From NCBI RefSeq assembly GCF_018263925.1, contig NZ_JAEVHF010000018.1, positions 39,271 to 103,270 on the forward strand: a DNA stretch of 64,000 nt. The letters are read 5' to 3'. A program made the position numbers and the translations under genes. Shown piece after piece: positions 36,995 to 46,116 of the stretch. How positions within the stretch are numbered: the first letter of the stretch is position 1; every line of letters starts with the position of its first letter. The stretch is from Kistimonas asteriae (GTDB lineage Bacteria; Pseudomonadota; Gammaproteobacteria; Pseudomonadales; Endozoicomonadaceae). Below the pieces are notes generated by a model that saw nothing but the letters and a program-made list of their open reading frames with translations, made no database searches and was not told the DNA's origin.

Positions 36995-37205
36995 AACAAA
37001 TAACCTCCCTAGATGATAAGTGGATGATTCCATCCAGCATTTCGTTATGTAGGCATATTGTTTGACCGATACCTGGAAATTAGTTCAAGGTCGCTACTAA
37101 GATGTGGTTCGAATGAATGACCAACCCGTTAAAACAATACGGTTTTGATCCGACGCGAGTAGATGCAAAGCTCGCGGAGACTCTCCATGGGCATTCTCCA
37201 ATTGG

Positions 37206-38747
37206 TTATTTCATCTTACTGGTTCGCAGCCATACAAATCGGTTGCTGGTCAATGCCGTCGCCACAAGACCCAGCACCAATATGAATGCAACGATGTAAA
37301 AGGCATCAGCGTACGCCATGATGGTTGCCTGTTCCGTCAGCTGCCGGGCAATCAGACCAACCTGTTGCTGAAAACTGAGTTGTGGCATAACGGCAGATAA
37401 GGTATCCAGCCGCTGCTGGATCAGATCACCATACATCGGCAGGGTTTCGCTGAGACGGGCCGCATGCAGTGTCGAGTGCCGCTGAATGATCGTTGCCAGC
37501 AAAGCAATACCAATGGCGCCGCTGAGATTCCGCGAGGTATTGAACAGGCTGGAGGCTGACGGCACATCCTTCGGCATGATCTTCTCCATCGCCAGCATAG
37601 ACAGTGGAATCATGATAAAGGGTTGCCCCAGTGCGCGGATCAGCAGGCTCATCCTGAACTGGTCACCCGCATAATCCCCCGTCATTGTGGTATTCAGATA
37701 GACGCTGAATGCCATCAGGATAAAACCCAGGCTGGCCATCAAACGAGGACTTACCCGCTTCATCAATCGGGGTACCATGGGTATCAGCAACAGCTGTGGC
37801 ATCCCTCCCCACATGAGTACTTCACCGATCTGCAGTGAGTTGTAACCCTGCACCTGGGACAGGTAGAGAGGCAGTATATAGACACTGCCATACAGGCCGA
37901 GACCAAGCCCCATATTAGCCAGTGTTGCCATCAGGAACTGCCGTTGCCCCAGCAAACGCAGGTTCAACAGCGGGCGTTCACGGGTTAGCTGTAACCAGGT
38001 GAAAGCCACCAGCGAGACGGCAGCAATTAACGCCGTCCAGACAATGATTTCGGAGCCAAACCAGTCCTTGCGGTTACCCTCCTCCAGGAAATACTCCAGT
38101 GTCGCCAGCCCCAGTGAGAGGGTGAAAATACCAAGCCAATCCGCTTCCCGCAGCTTGTTCAGCTGCATCGGTTCTTTATCCAGACTGGCGCTCAACATCA
38201 GGAACATGATGACGCCCGGCACCAGGTTAATGTAGAAAATCAAGTGCCAGCTGAACGTTTCCGTCAACCACCCACCCAGGCTCGGGCCGATAGCCGGTGC
38301 AAACACCGCGGAAAAGGAAAACAGCGCCATCCCCTTGGCCTGGTCAGACGCAGGCAGACGGAGTCGCACCAGGCTGAACGCCAGCGGAATTAACGGCGCT
38401 GCCCCAATGCCCTGCAACACCCGGAACAGGATCATGGATTCCAGACTCCAGGCCAGACCGCACAGCATCGACGCCGCGACAAACAGCACAATGGTAAAAC
38501 GCATGTAGGTTCGGAGCGACAACACCTGTACCAGCCAGCCGCTGAGTGGGATCATCACGATCTCAGCGATCATGTAGGCCGTGGATATCCAGGAACCTTC
38601 TTCCACCGATGCCGACAATGCCCCCTGAATATCCGCCAGCGAAGCATTGATGATCTGGATATCCAGTACCGCAATAAATGCGCCCAGGGCAGCGCCATAA
38701 ACCGCCAGCCAGTTCCTGCGGCTGGCGCGCTCAATACCCTGCGACAT
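37206..38747 (-). CDS. emrB: EmrB-type 14-helix efflux transporter
   Basis: DHA2-family drug/proton antiporter, 513 residues with 14 predicted helices. Motifs include LDIQIINASLADIQGALSAS near residue 30, STAYMIAEIVMIPLSGWLVQVLS, and the family motif C region FSAVFAPAIGPSLGGWLTE near residue 155. It overlaps emrA by 17 bp, so the two are coupled and would form a tripartite pump with an outer-membrane TolC channel. Substrates are hydrophobic toxins or aromatic compounds. Confidence 0.9.
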   Translation of the reverse strand: MSQGIERASRRNWLAVYGAALGAFIAVLDIQIINASLADIQGALSASVEEGSWISTAYMIAEIVMIPLSGWLVQVLSLRTYMRFTIVLFVAASMLCGLAWSLESMILFRVLQGIGAAPLIPLAFSLVRLRLPASDQAKGMALFSFSAVFAPAIGPSLGGWLTETFSWHLIFYINLVPGVIMFLMLSASLDKEPMQLNKLREADWLGIFTLSLGLATLEYFLEEGNRKDWFGSEIIVWTALIAAVSLVAFTWLQLTRERPLLNLRLLGQRQFLMATLANMGLGLGLYGSVYILPLYLSQVQGYNSLQIGEVLMWGGMPQLLLIPMVPRLMKRVSPRLMASLGFILMAFSVYLNTTMTGDYAGDQFRMSLLIRALGQPFIMIPLSMLAMEKIMPKDVPSASSLFNTSRNLSGAIGIALLATIIQRHSTLHAARLSETLPMYGDLIQQRLDTLSAVMPQLSFQQQVGLIARQLTEQATIMAYADAFYIVAFILVLGLVATALTSNRFVWLRTSKMK

Positions 38748-39834
38748 GATGCTCTACCACAGGCGCAACGTTATTGTGGACAACGTTCATCCCACTGATC
38801 TTCACAGGCTCATCACAGGTATTCAGGGAAGCCAGCACTGACATGCCGGCCCGCAGTTTGCCTGCCAGCGGCTGATCCGCAGGTATCGCAATCTTCACTG
38901 GAATACGCTGCACAATCTTGGTGAAATTTCCTGTCGCATTCTCGGGGGGTAACAGGCTGAACTTCGCACCACTGGCAGGCCACAGACTGTCGATGTAGCC
39001 GGTCACGGGCTGTCCGGGAAAGGCATCAATGTCCAGGGTAACGGGTTGACCACGACGCATATGCCCGATCTGGGTTTCCTTGAAATTCGCAGTAACCCAA
39101 ACCGTGTCAGCCGCCACCAGTCCGAACAGCACCTGGCCTGCCTTAATCAGCTGACCATCCTTTACCTGGCGTTGTCCTATGATGCCGTCGCGTGGTGCAC
39201 GGATGATGGTTTCACTCAGCGCCTGCTGTGCCTGATCCTGTCGAGCCTTGGCCTGTGACAAGGTCGCACGGGCTTCCTGCAGCTGCGTATCCAGCACGGT
39301 CAATTGACGACGCGAAGATTCCAGTTGCGCCTGACTTTCTGACAATGCCGCACGGGTTCGCTCATTCGTGGAAATAGCGTTATCAAGATCATCCTGGGAC
39401 GCATACTTCTTGCGGTGCAGTTCCCGCGCACGCTTCAGTTCAGCAGCCGCCAGCTGTCGTTCAGCCTGCGCCGCCGCAACGGATGATTCACCGGCCGTGA
39501 TCACGGACTCCTGCAAATACCGTTGCGCGGCCAGCTGGTCAATACCTGCCTTGGCTGCTGCAACCGCCGCCTGGGATTCCGCCAGGTCCAATTGAAAATC
39601 TGTGTCGTCTATACGGGCCAGCACCTCGCCCTCCTGGACGGACTGGTTATCCTGAATCCAGCCTGCCTGGGCAAAACCACTCTGCTTGGCACTGATATAA
39701 ATGATGTCTGACTGCACATACGCGTTATCGGTAGATTCCTGGTATTGGCCTACCTGCCACCAGTAACCAGCACCGATCAGCAGCGCCAGCACCATCAAAG
39801 CAATAACCACCGATAACCGGATGTTTTTTATCAT
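38731..39834 (-). CDS. emrA: EmrA-type membrane fusion protein
   Basis: HlyD/EmrA periplasmic adaptor, 367 residues. One N-terminal membrane anchor (about 8-27, VVIALMVLALLIGAGYWW), then the paired biotinyl-lipoyl motifs TDNAYVQSDIIYISAKQSG and APRDGIIGQRQVKDGQLIKAG around a long coiled coil (about 80-200, rich in Ala, Gln, Arg), and a beta-barrel with NFKETQIGHMRRGQPVTLDIDAFP. First gene of the emrAB operon and divergent from the LysR gene. A terminator-like hairpin lies in its leader. Confidence 0.92.
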   Translation of the reverse strand: MIKNIRLSVVIALMVLALLIGAGYWWQVGQYQESTDNAYVQSDIIYISAKQSGFAQAGWIQDNQSVQEGEVLARIDDTDFQLDLAESQAAVAAAKAGIDQLAAQRYLQESVITAGESSVAAAQAERQLAAAELKRARELHRKKYASQDDLDNAISTNERTRAALSESQAQLESSRRQLTVLDTQLQEARATLSQAKARQDQAQQALSETIIRAPRDGIIGQRQVKDGQLIKAGQVLFGLVAADTVWVTANFKETQIGHMRRGQPVTLDIDAFPGQPVTGYIDSLWPASGAKFSLLPPENATGNFTKIVQRIPVKIAIPADQPLAGKLRAGMSVLASLNTCDEPVKISGMNVVHNNVAPVVEHHVAGY

Positions 39835-39875
39835 TCAGTCTTGCCTCGGAATGTGAATGTAAAACTTGAAAGGGG

Positions 39876-39930
39876 AAAAAAAAGCGCAGCCGCCAGGGGA
39901 GTAGGTGTCAAAACGCAAAGTGCGGCTGCG
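39876..39930 (-). promoter_or_regulatory. Terminator-like hairpin in emrA leader (candidate attenuator)
   Basis: On the minus strand a 9-bp perfect stem CGCAGCCGC/GCGGCTGCG (39922-39930 and 39885-39893, loop 28 bases) is followed by C and T8 (39876-39883). It ends 42 bp before the emrA ATG, in a 174-bp divergent region. An upstream AGCCGC (minus strand, in GGATAGCCGCTACC, about 39941-39954) could pair with the GCGGCT half and disrupt the terminator. This is a layout expected for transcription attenuation, but may also be a plain insulator. Confidence 0.5.
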
Positions 39931-40008
39931 AGTCAATGGGTAGCGGCTATCCTACCATTGTTGTTTTTCTGTGATTAGAATGCCCAAACTCAAAACTGTG
40001 TTCCCTGT

Positions 40009-40935
40009 ATGCAACAACCGACCGATCTGAATGAAGCCCTGATTTTTGTCCGTGTCGTCGAAGCTGGCAGCCTCACCGCCGCAGCTGAACGGCTGGCCAT
40101 GCAGAAATCCACCGTGAGTCGCAAACTGACGGCGATGGAAAACCGCCTTGATGTACGTCTCATTCAACGCAGTACCCGTCGCCTGATGCTCACGGATATC
40201 GGAGCCGAACACTACGAACGCTGTCGTCAGATTGTGCTGGCATTCGAAGAAGCAGAGCAGGCCTTGCGGCGTGTCCATGAAGAACCCTCTGGCCATTTAC
40301 GACTGGTGATGCCCATCGAGTTTGGCCAGCGCTTTCTCGCCCGCGTTATCGCCCGCTTCCTGCAACGTTACCCACAGGTCACCATTGAAGCAGAACTGAC
40401 CAGTCGCCGTGTGGATATCATCGAGGAAGGCATTGACCTTGCCATACGTGTTGATCCAGGACAGGAGCCGGACCTAGTGTGTCGTAAACTGGTGTCGGCC
40501 CCGGTACGGTTACTGGCATCGCCGGATTATATTGCTCAACATCCAAAGCTCCAGCATCCCAGTGACTTGGCCAACCACAACTGCATACGTAACAATTCCA
40601 GTCTTGCACACAAGACCTGGCACTTTCAAAAAGGCGGCAAACAGATTGCCATCAACCCGACCGGCAACCTGATATTGAATAACATTACTGCGGTTCGAGA
40701 AGCCTTAAAGGCTAATGCTGGCATTGGCACAGTTCCCAACTTGATCTGCCAGGAAGCGATCAATCAAGGGGAACTGGTGGAGGTTCTGCAGGGATGGCAG
40801 CTGCCTGCCGGTAATATCTACGGCATGTACATGCCTCGACGTTTTATGCCGCTGGCACTGGAAAAGCTGCTGGATCACTGTGTCAGAGAAATCGTCTCAA
40901 TAGAAGCTGCACCGCCGGTCAGGGAGACCGTCTGA
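40009..40935 (+). CDS. LysR-family transcriptional regulator
   Basis: A 308-residue LysR-type regulator. The winged-helix DNA-binding domain covers about residues 8-66 (FVRVVEAGSLTAAAERLAMQKSTVSRKLTAMENRL). The effector domain starts near residue 95 (GHLRLVMPIEFGQRFLARVIARFL), characteristic of the CrgA/AaeR-like subgroup. It is divergent from emrAB and 132 bp upstream of the AaeB-like efflux operon on its own strand, so it could control either or both. The inducer is unknown. Confidence 0.9.
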   Translation: MQQPTDLNEALIFVRVVEAGSLTAAAERLAMQKSTVSRKLTAMENRLDVRLIQRSTRRLMLTDIGAEHYERCRQIVLAFEEAEQALRRVHEEPSGHLRLVMPIEFGQRFLARVIARFLQRYPQVTIEAELTSRRVDIIEEGIDLAIRVDPGQEPDLVCRKLVSAPVRLLASPDYIAQHPKLQHPSDLANHNCIRNNSSLAHKTWHFQKGGKQIAINPTGNLILNNITAVREALKANAGIGTVPNLICQEAINQGELVEVLQGWQLPAGNIYGMYMPRRFMPLALEKLLDHCVREIVSIEAAPPVRETV

Positions 40936-41067
40936 CCACAAGCGATACTGCGGATACGGATAATAACGTTTTAGCCACAGATGTTTCATCTACAATGAAA
41001 ATCTGATTCCCAGAAGTATCAGCTGACACCCCATGCTTCCCCTACCCTTCGGCCGAGAAATCAGGCC

Positions 41068-43266
41068 ATGCTGTTCAACGACAGATTAAAAAGCGCGCTG
41101 AAAACGGCGCTGGCCATGGTGCTGGCTTATGGCCTAGCCCTCTCTTTTGGTTGGGATAAACCGATGTGGGCCGGCTTTGCAGTCGCCTTCATCAGTCTTT
41201 CCACGACCGGCTTGACAGTTAATAAAGGTCTCCTACGTTTCCTTGGCACCATGAGCGGCATTCTGTGCAGTCTCCTGATACTGATGCTGTTGACCAATAA
41301 CCGTTGGCAGCTCATTACCGGGTTATCCTTGATTGTCGGCTTCTGCACGTATATGTCGGGCGGCGCCAACCGACAGTATTTCTGGCGTGTGACCGGGTTC
41401 GTCACCACCATCATCACCTTTTATTCGATTGCCTATGATCTGAGCGATATCAAAACCTTTAATCTGGCCGTCCTTCGTGTACAGGAAACTGTGCTTGGCA
41501 TCGTGACTTACACGACGGTAACCGTCATCCTATGGCCAAAAAGCAGCTATCGGGAACTACAGACTGAGACAAGACATCTGGTTGCAGCACAGAACCGTCT
41601 GCAGGCCGCTTACTATCGCCTGCTGACCCAACCGATTCCCACCAGCGACATCGAAGCTTTGAGAAAAGCAGAGCTGGATTCGCTGAATCGCTTCGGCGAA
41701 CTACTGGAAGGAGCGACGAGTGACAGTTATCCCGTCATGGAAAAAAAACGGCAGTGGCGATGTTTCCATCAATTATCACGGGAACTCCACCGTCAGCTCG
41801 AAGGCTGGAGGGAATGCATTGCCATCGCAGATACCCAGCACCTCCTGGCAATCATTCCCAATCTTCCGGACTTTGAACAATCACTGACTCAACTATCAGA
41901 AAACAGGGCGGCAATCTGGGAGAATTCTAAAACAATTCATATACCATCTTTTATTCTTCCCACCTTTTCTGATCAGCAGATACCCAAGACCGACAATAAA
42001 CGACAGTTAATAGGCGATTACCTGCTCTATAACAGGATACGTGACACTTCAACACTGACCCGGCAGCTGTTACTCCTGTCTATGGATATCATGAACCGCA
42101 AAACCACAGACTGTCATCCCCTTCAAGCGATAAGGAAAAGCAATGTCCTGTCGCTTGATTACTATCGACTGGCCGCCGCCTGCCGGGTCATGGTCATCAT
42201 GTGGATTGTCTTTGTCCTGTGGATAAACATCCGGATACCCGGTGACACTGCTTTTTTGATGATTACGACTATCTTTGGATGCGTTTTCACCTACCGGATG
42301 GATATTCCTGTCAAACGACTGTATTGGCCCATGGCCAAGGCTGCCTTGATTGCCTCCAGCTGTTACCTGCTGATCATGCCGATGCTGTCGTCTTTTCTGG
42401 GTCTGGGTATCATGCTGTTTTGTACCAGTTTCTATACATCCTATTGTTATTCAAAACCTGACCAGATTCTGAACCGTGTTTTCAGCCTGCTCATGCTGGC
42501 CAGTATCACATCCATCAGTAACGTGCAGACTTATGATGTGATCCACCCTCTGAATATCACCCTGATGTTTGCCGTTATCATCACCCTGCTAAGCGTCATC
42601 ATAGCCTTCTGCCCGACCTCCAAACCGAAAACCCTCTCCCTATGGTTGATACGCCTTTATTTCCGTCAGGTTCGTTTTGTCTTTCGATGGATGGGAAAGA
42701 CACCACAGGGGTGGAGCGGCTGGGTGAACTACAGAGCCGAACAATTTTGTTCCGGGGGAGACTGGCTATTGACGTCACACCGCCTGACGCCCTTACTCCA
42801 AAAGCTACAGACACAACACGACACATCCAAAGTGAATGACCACCTCCGGGAACTGATCTATGCCCTGGAATCCATGTCCTACCGTCTCGACATGTTGATC
42901 CAGTGTACTGACGATACACGAACCCGCCAGCTGCTGGATCAACGGCCTGTGTCAGAATGGCTTGAGACACTGCGCGCACTCTTCGACACCTGGATCCGGT
43001 CACCGGAAACGGCTGACAGACAAGCTCTCACGGGGGTTGAGGCAATCCTGGCGGGTAGTGAAGACCGCCTGTTCCAAAACGTTGAGAGCGCCATGACGCT
43101 CTCAACGGAAGATGATGAGGCACTCTACAGTTTTATCGGCTATTACAAAAACTTCTGCCTGGCCGTGAGCCATTTTGCCACTGCGATGGAATCACTCCGG
43201 GCACAGGTCTTTCTCAACGAACCCATTTTCAACAAAGAACCATCCCATGAGCAGCGTACCCCATGA
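41068..43266 (+). CDS. FUSC-family aromatic acid efflux protein (AaeB-like)
   Basis: A 732-residue membrane protein with the duplicated FUSC architecture: an N-terminal helical bundle (about 10-165), a cytoplasmic region (about 165-370), a second helical bundle (about 370-520) and a C-terminal cytoplasmic part. AaeB exports p-hydroxybenzoate and related acids with the AaeA adaptor. The last 20 bp overlap the DUF1656 gene and the HlyD adaptor follows, matching the AaeB-AaeX-AaeA set in a different order. Substrate specificity is inferred from that arrangement only. Confidence 0.82.
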   Translation: MLFNDRLKSALKTALAMVLAYGLALSFGWDKPMWAGFAVAFISLSTTGLTVNKGLLRFLGTMSGILCSLLILMLLTNNRWQLITGLSLIVGFCTYMSGGANRQYFWRVTGFVTTIITFYSIAYDLSDIKTFNLAVLRVQETVLGIVTYTTVTVILWPKSSYRELQTETRHLVAAQNRLQAAYYRLLTQPIPTSDIEALRKAELDSLNRFGELLEGATSDSYPVMEKKRQWRCFHQLSRELHRQLEGWRECIAIADTQHLLAIIPNLPDFEQSLTQLSENRAAIWENSKTIHIPSFILPTFSDQQIPKTDNKRQLIGDYLLYNRIRDTSTLTRQLLLLSMDIMNRKTTDCHPLQAIRKSNVLSLDYYRLAAACRVMVIMWIVFVLWINIRIPGDTAFLMITTIFGCVFTYRMDIPVKRLYWPMAKAALIASSCYLLIMPMLSSFLGLGIMLFCTSFYTSYCYSKPDQILNRVFSLLMLASITSISNVQTYDVIHPLNITLMFAVIITLLSVIIAFCPTSKPKTLSLWLIRLYFRQVRFVFRWMGKTPQGWSGWVNYRAEQFCSGGDWLLTSHRLTPLLQKLQTQHDTSKVNDHLRELIYALESMSYRLDMLIQCTDDTRTRQLLDQRPVSEWLETLRALFDTWIRSPETADRQALTGVEAILAGSEDRLFQNVESAMTLSTEDDEALYSFIGYYKNFCLAVSHFATAMESLRAQVFLNEPIFNKEPSHEQRTP

Positions 43267-43459
43267 AATTGCCTTCCTGGGTATTTTCTGTCCACCCCTG
43301 CTGACAGCAACGGTGATCGGCATGTTCCTGGCCTGGGCAGTCAACTTTGTCCTCACACGGCTACAGTTGTCCCACTATCTGGCCAGTCCCCAGCTGGTTT
43401 ATCTCGCCCTGACGATCCTATTTACCAACCTGGTAGGTTCACGCATTACCCCATTTTGA
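43247..43459 (+). CDS. DUF1656 small membrane protein (AaeX-like)
   Basis: A 70-residue protein with two hydrophobic helices (FCPPLLTATVIGMFLAWAVNFVL and LVYLALTILFTNLV). It belongs to DUF1656, whose members accompany FUSC and HlyD proteins. The ATG at 43247 lies inside the end of the FUSC gene (20-bp overlap), and the adaptor gene begins 9 bp after its stop. Confidence 0.85.
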   Translation: MSSVPHEIAFLGIFCPPLLTATVIGMFLAWAVNFVLTRLQLSHYLASPQLVYLALTILFTNLVGSRITPF

Positions 43460-43468
43460 GAGTTTGTC

Positions 43469-44347
43469 ATGCGACCCTGGATTCGTTATGCCACCAGCGG
43501 CACGTTAGTCATAATTGCCATCATCGTGCTTCTGGTTCGATACGCCGACTACCTGGTGAATCCCTGGACCCGGGACGGGCAAGTGCGAGCCCGAGTGCTC
43601 CAGATTGCCCCTCGGGTCTCCGGTCCAATTATCTCGTTGCCAGTGACTGACGACCAATATGTCCATGCGGGAGACCTGCTCTTTACCATCGACCCTGTCA
43701 CGTTCCAGAATACGGTTGCCCAAGCTACGGCGGAAGCCAATGCGGCGGACGTCAAGGTTCGCCTGGCCAGAACGGAATACCTCCGCTACCGCGACCTCGC
43801 CCAAACGGATCCCGGCAGTCTCTCGGAACAGTTACTGACCGATAAGGAAGACGCCTTCAAACTCGCATCAGCCCAGTATGATAGCGCAAAAGAGGCAGTG
43901 GTCGGCGCCGAGCTGAACCTTGCATTTACACAGGTGTACGCCCCCGTTGACGGTTATGTCACCAATCTGCAATTAAGCATCGGCAGCCAGATGGTTGCCA
44001 ACCAGCCGGTGCTGGCCCTGGTTGACAGCGCCACATTCTGGGTGACTGGCTATTTCCGGGAAAACGCTCTGGCCGGTATTGCCGTCGGTGACTCCGCGAT
44101 TATCACGTTGATGAGCTACCCGGATCAGCCGCTTGCCGCAACGGTTAACGCCATTGGCTGGGGGATTGCTACACCGGATGGAAAAGCAGGTTATGACCTG
44201 CTTCCTGATGTACAGGCGAACTTCAGCTGGATTCGTCTGCCACAGCGTATACCGGTTCATGTCCAGCTGAAAAATCGGCCTGAGACCATTGACCTCAGGG
44301 TTGGCGCTACCGCATCCGTGCTCGTTCAGAAAGATACCAAGCGATGA
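43469..44347 (+). CDS. HlyD-family adaptor (AaeA-like)
   Basis: Periplasmic membrane fusion protein, 292 residues, partner of the FUSC protein. An N-terminal anchor (about 8-25, TLVIIAIIVLLVRYADYL) is followed by NPWTRDGQVRARVLQIAPRVSGPI, a signature of AaeA-type adaptors. The lipoyl halves lie near residues 45-80 and 150-185 (VYAPVDGYVTNLQLSIGSQM), with a short coiled coil between. It ends the three-gene efflux operon. Confidence 0.88.
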   Translation: MRPWIRYATSGTLVIIAIIVLLVRYADYLVNPWTRDGQVRARVLQIAPRVSGPIISLPVTDDQYVHAGDLLFTIDPVTFQNTVAQATAEANAADVKVRLARTEYLRYRDLAQTDPGSLSEQLLTDKEDAFKLASAQYDSAKEAVVGAELNLAFTQVYAPVDGYVTNLQLSIGSQMVANQPVLALVDSATFWVTGYFRENALAGIAVGDSAIITLMSYPDQPLAATVNAIGWGIATPDGKAGYDLLPDVQANFSWIRLPQRIPVHVQLKNRPETIDLRVGATASVLVQKDTKR

Positions 44348-44597
44348 CAACCTGCTTATTCTCAAATAACCGTCTACTGTCATTTATTAGTATTTATTCT
44401 TCTAGAAAAAAGCCTGTTCCTGAGAAATAACGAGAAAGATTCAGCTATTTTTAATGCAGTGTGGAAGATCGGCGGTCGCATTTCATTACGGTGGACTGCC
44501 AACATAACCGGTTTACTTAACGCTAGCCTCTTGTAATCAGCCTTCTTGCAGTCAGATTTCCCTATTCCCAATCACATCCTTTCTCAAGAACAGTATT

Positions 44598-46064
44598 ATG
44601 ACCACAGCATCCAGCAAGCCTGAAAAACGATTATCGATCATGTCCATCGCCTTGATGACGGCTGCTGCGGTTATCAGTCTCCGAGGCTTGCCGATGATGG
44701 CAAAAGAAGAACTGACCATGTTCTTCTATATCGGCTTCGCCACCATTATGTTCCTGTTACCTGCCGCCCTGGTTTCCGCCGAACTGGGCAGTGCATTTTC
44801 AAGCCAGGGCGGCGGCGTTTATACGTGGGTTGAACAGGCGTTCGGCCCCCGTGCCGGCTTCATCGCCATCTGGCTGCAATGGATACAGAATGTCGTCTGG
44901 TATCCTACCGTCATGTCGTTTGCCGCAGCGGGCATTGCTTACCTCATAGCACGGCCGGACTTGGCGAACGAACGCTATTATGTCGGTATCTTCTGTATCA
45001 TCTTCTACTGGCTCTCCACGTGGCTGACGTTCAAGGGAACGGATGTGATCGCCAAGGTCACCAGCAGCAGCTTCCTGATAGGTACCATCCTGCCCGGTAT
45101 CGTCGTCATCGTTCTGGCGTTGATCTGGATAGATCAGGGAAATCCCGTTGCATTCGAGCATTTGACCACCAAGGATGCAGGACTAGTTGCCTTGGAGGGG
45201 GGCAAGGTTCACCCCCGGTTCTGGCCCGAGTTCAACAGCTTCGGCAACATTGCCTTTCTCGGCGGCATCATCCTGCTGTTTGCCGGGGTTGAAGTCCATG
45301 CTGTGCACGCGAATGAGATGGCCAACCCGAAAACCGAATTCCCCCTGGCCATGTTGATCTCCGCCCTGATTATCTTTGTCCTGTTTACCTTGGGCTCTCT
45401 TGCGATCGCGGCTGTTATGCCTGCTAATGACATTGATCTGCAATCCGGCCTGATGGCTGCCACTCATATCATGCTCAGCAAGGTTGGACTGGCAGACTGG
45501 AACCGACTGCTATGCGCTCTGCTGGCGATCGGTGCCCTGGGCGGGGTCATGTCGTGGATCAGCGGCCCCAGCAAAGGCCTTCTATGGACTGCCCGTCTCG
45601 GTCATCTGCCCCCCATACTGGCCAAAACTAACGAACAGGGTATTCCGAGTAATATCCTGCTGCTGCAGGGAATCCTGGTGACTATTCTGTCGTGTATCTA
45701 CTTTATCTTTGACAACGTCAGTGTCGCCTTTTTCCTGATCAGCGTCATGACCATCTCCCTGTACCTGATCATGTACATGATGATGTATGCGGCCGCCATC
45801 CGTCTGCGTTTCACCAAACCAGACATGGAACGCCCCTACAAGGTACCTGGCGGTAACGGCGGCATGATCTGCATCGGCGGACTGGGTTTTCTTGGCGTAT
45901 TGTTTGCTTTCATTGTTTCATTTTTCCCGCCCAATAACCTGCCTATTGGCAGCCCAAATACCTACGTGATGATTGTCGTAGTCGGTACGGTAGTCTTTAC
46001 CGGCATGGCCTTTGTCATTGATATGTTCAAAAAACCTTCCTGGCGACAGGTCTCTGACCAATAA
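44598..46064 (+). CDS. gadC: Glutamate/GABA antiporter
   Basis: APC-superfamily exchanger of 488 residues with 12 helices. It swaps external glutamate for GABA made by GadB. Readable motifs are ISLRGLPMMAKEELTMFFYIGFA, SSQGGGVYTWVEQAFGPRAGFIAIWLQW and FAGVEVHAVHANEMANPKTEFP, similar to E. coli GadC. The C-terminus is shorter than in E. coli and may lack the pH plug. gadB starts 52 bp downstream, so the pair forms an acid-resistance operon. Confidence 0.88.
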   Translation: MTTASSKPEKRLSIMSIALMTAAAVISLRGLPMMAKEELTMFFYIGFATIMFLLPAALVSAELGSAFSSQGGGVYTWVEQAFGPRAGFIAIWLQWIQNVVWYPTVMSFAAAGIAYLIARPDLANERYYVGIFCIIFYWLSTWLTFKGTDVIAKVTSSSFLIGTILPGIVVIVLALIWIDQGNPVAFEHLTTKDAGLVALEGGKVHPRFWPEFNSFGNIAFLGGIILLFAGVEVHAVHANEMANPKTEFPLAMLISALIIFVLFTLGSLAIAAVMPANDIDLQSGLMAATHIMLSKVGLADWNRLLCALLAIGALGGVMSWISGPSKGLLWTARLGHLPPILAKTNEQGIPSNILLLQGILVTILSCIYFIFDNVSVAFFLISVMTISLYLIMYMMMYAAAIRLRFTKPDMERPYKVPGGNGGMICIGGLGFLGVLFAFIVSFFPPNNLPIGSPNTYVMIVVVGTVVFTGMAFVIDMFKKPSWRQVSDQ

Positions 46065-46116
46065 ACACCTGTCCGTTATCGACCGCATTATTGTTAAAAA
46101 TCAACAGGAAGCTATC

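Noticed and set aside
37117..37299. 60-codon plus-strand frame overlapping the emrB end
   Set aside because: The first half reads like a plausible protein start (MTNPLKQYGFDP), but the rest is antisense to emrB and no ribosome binding site or homology was recognised; possibly a decayed fragment.
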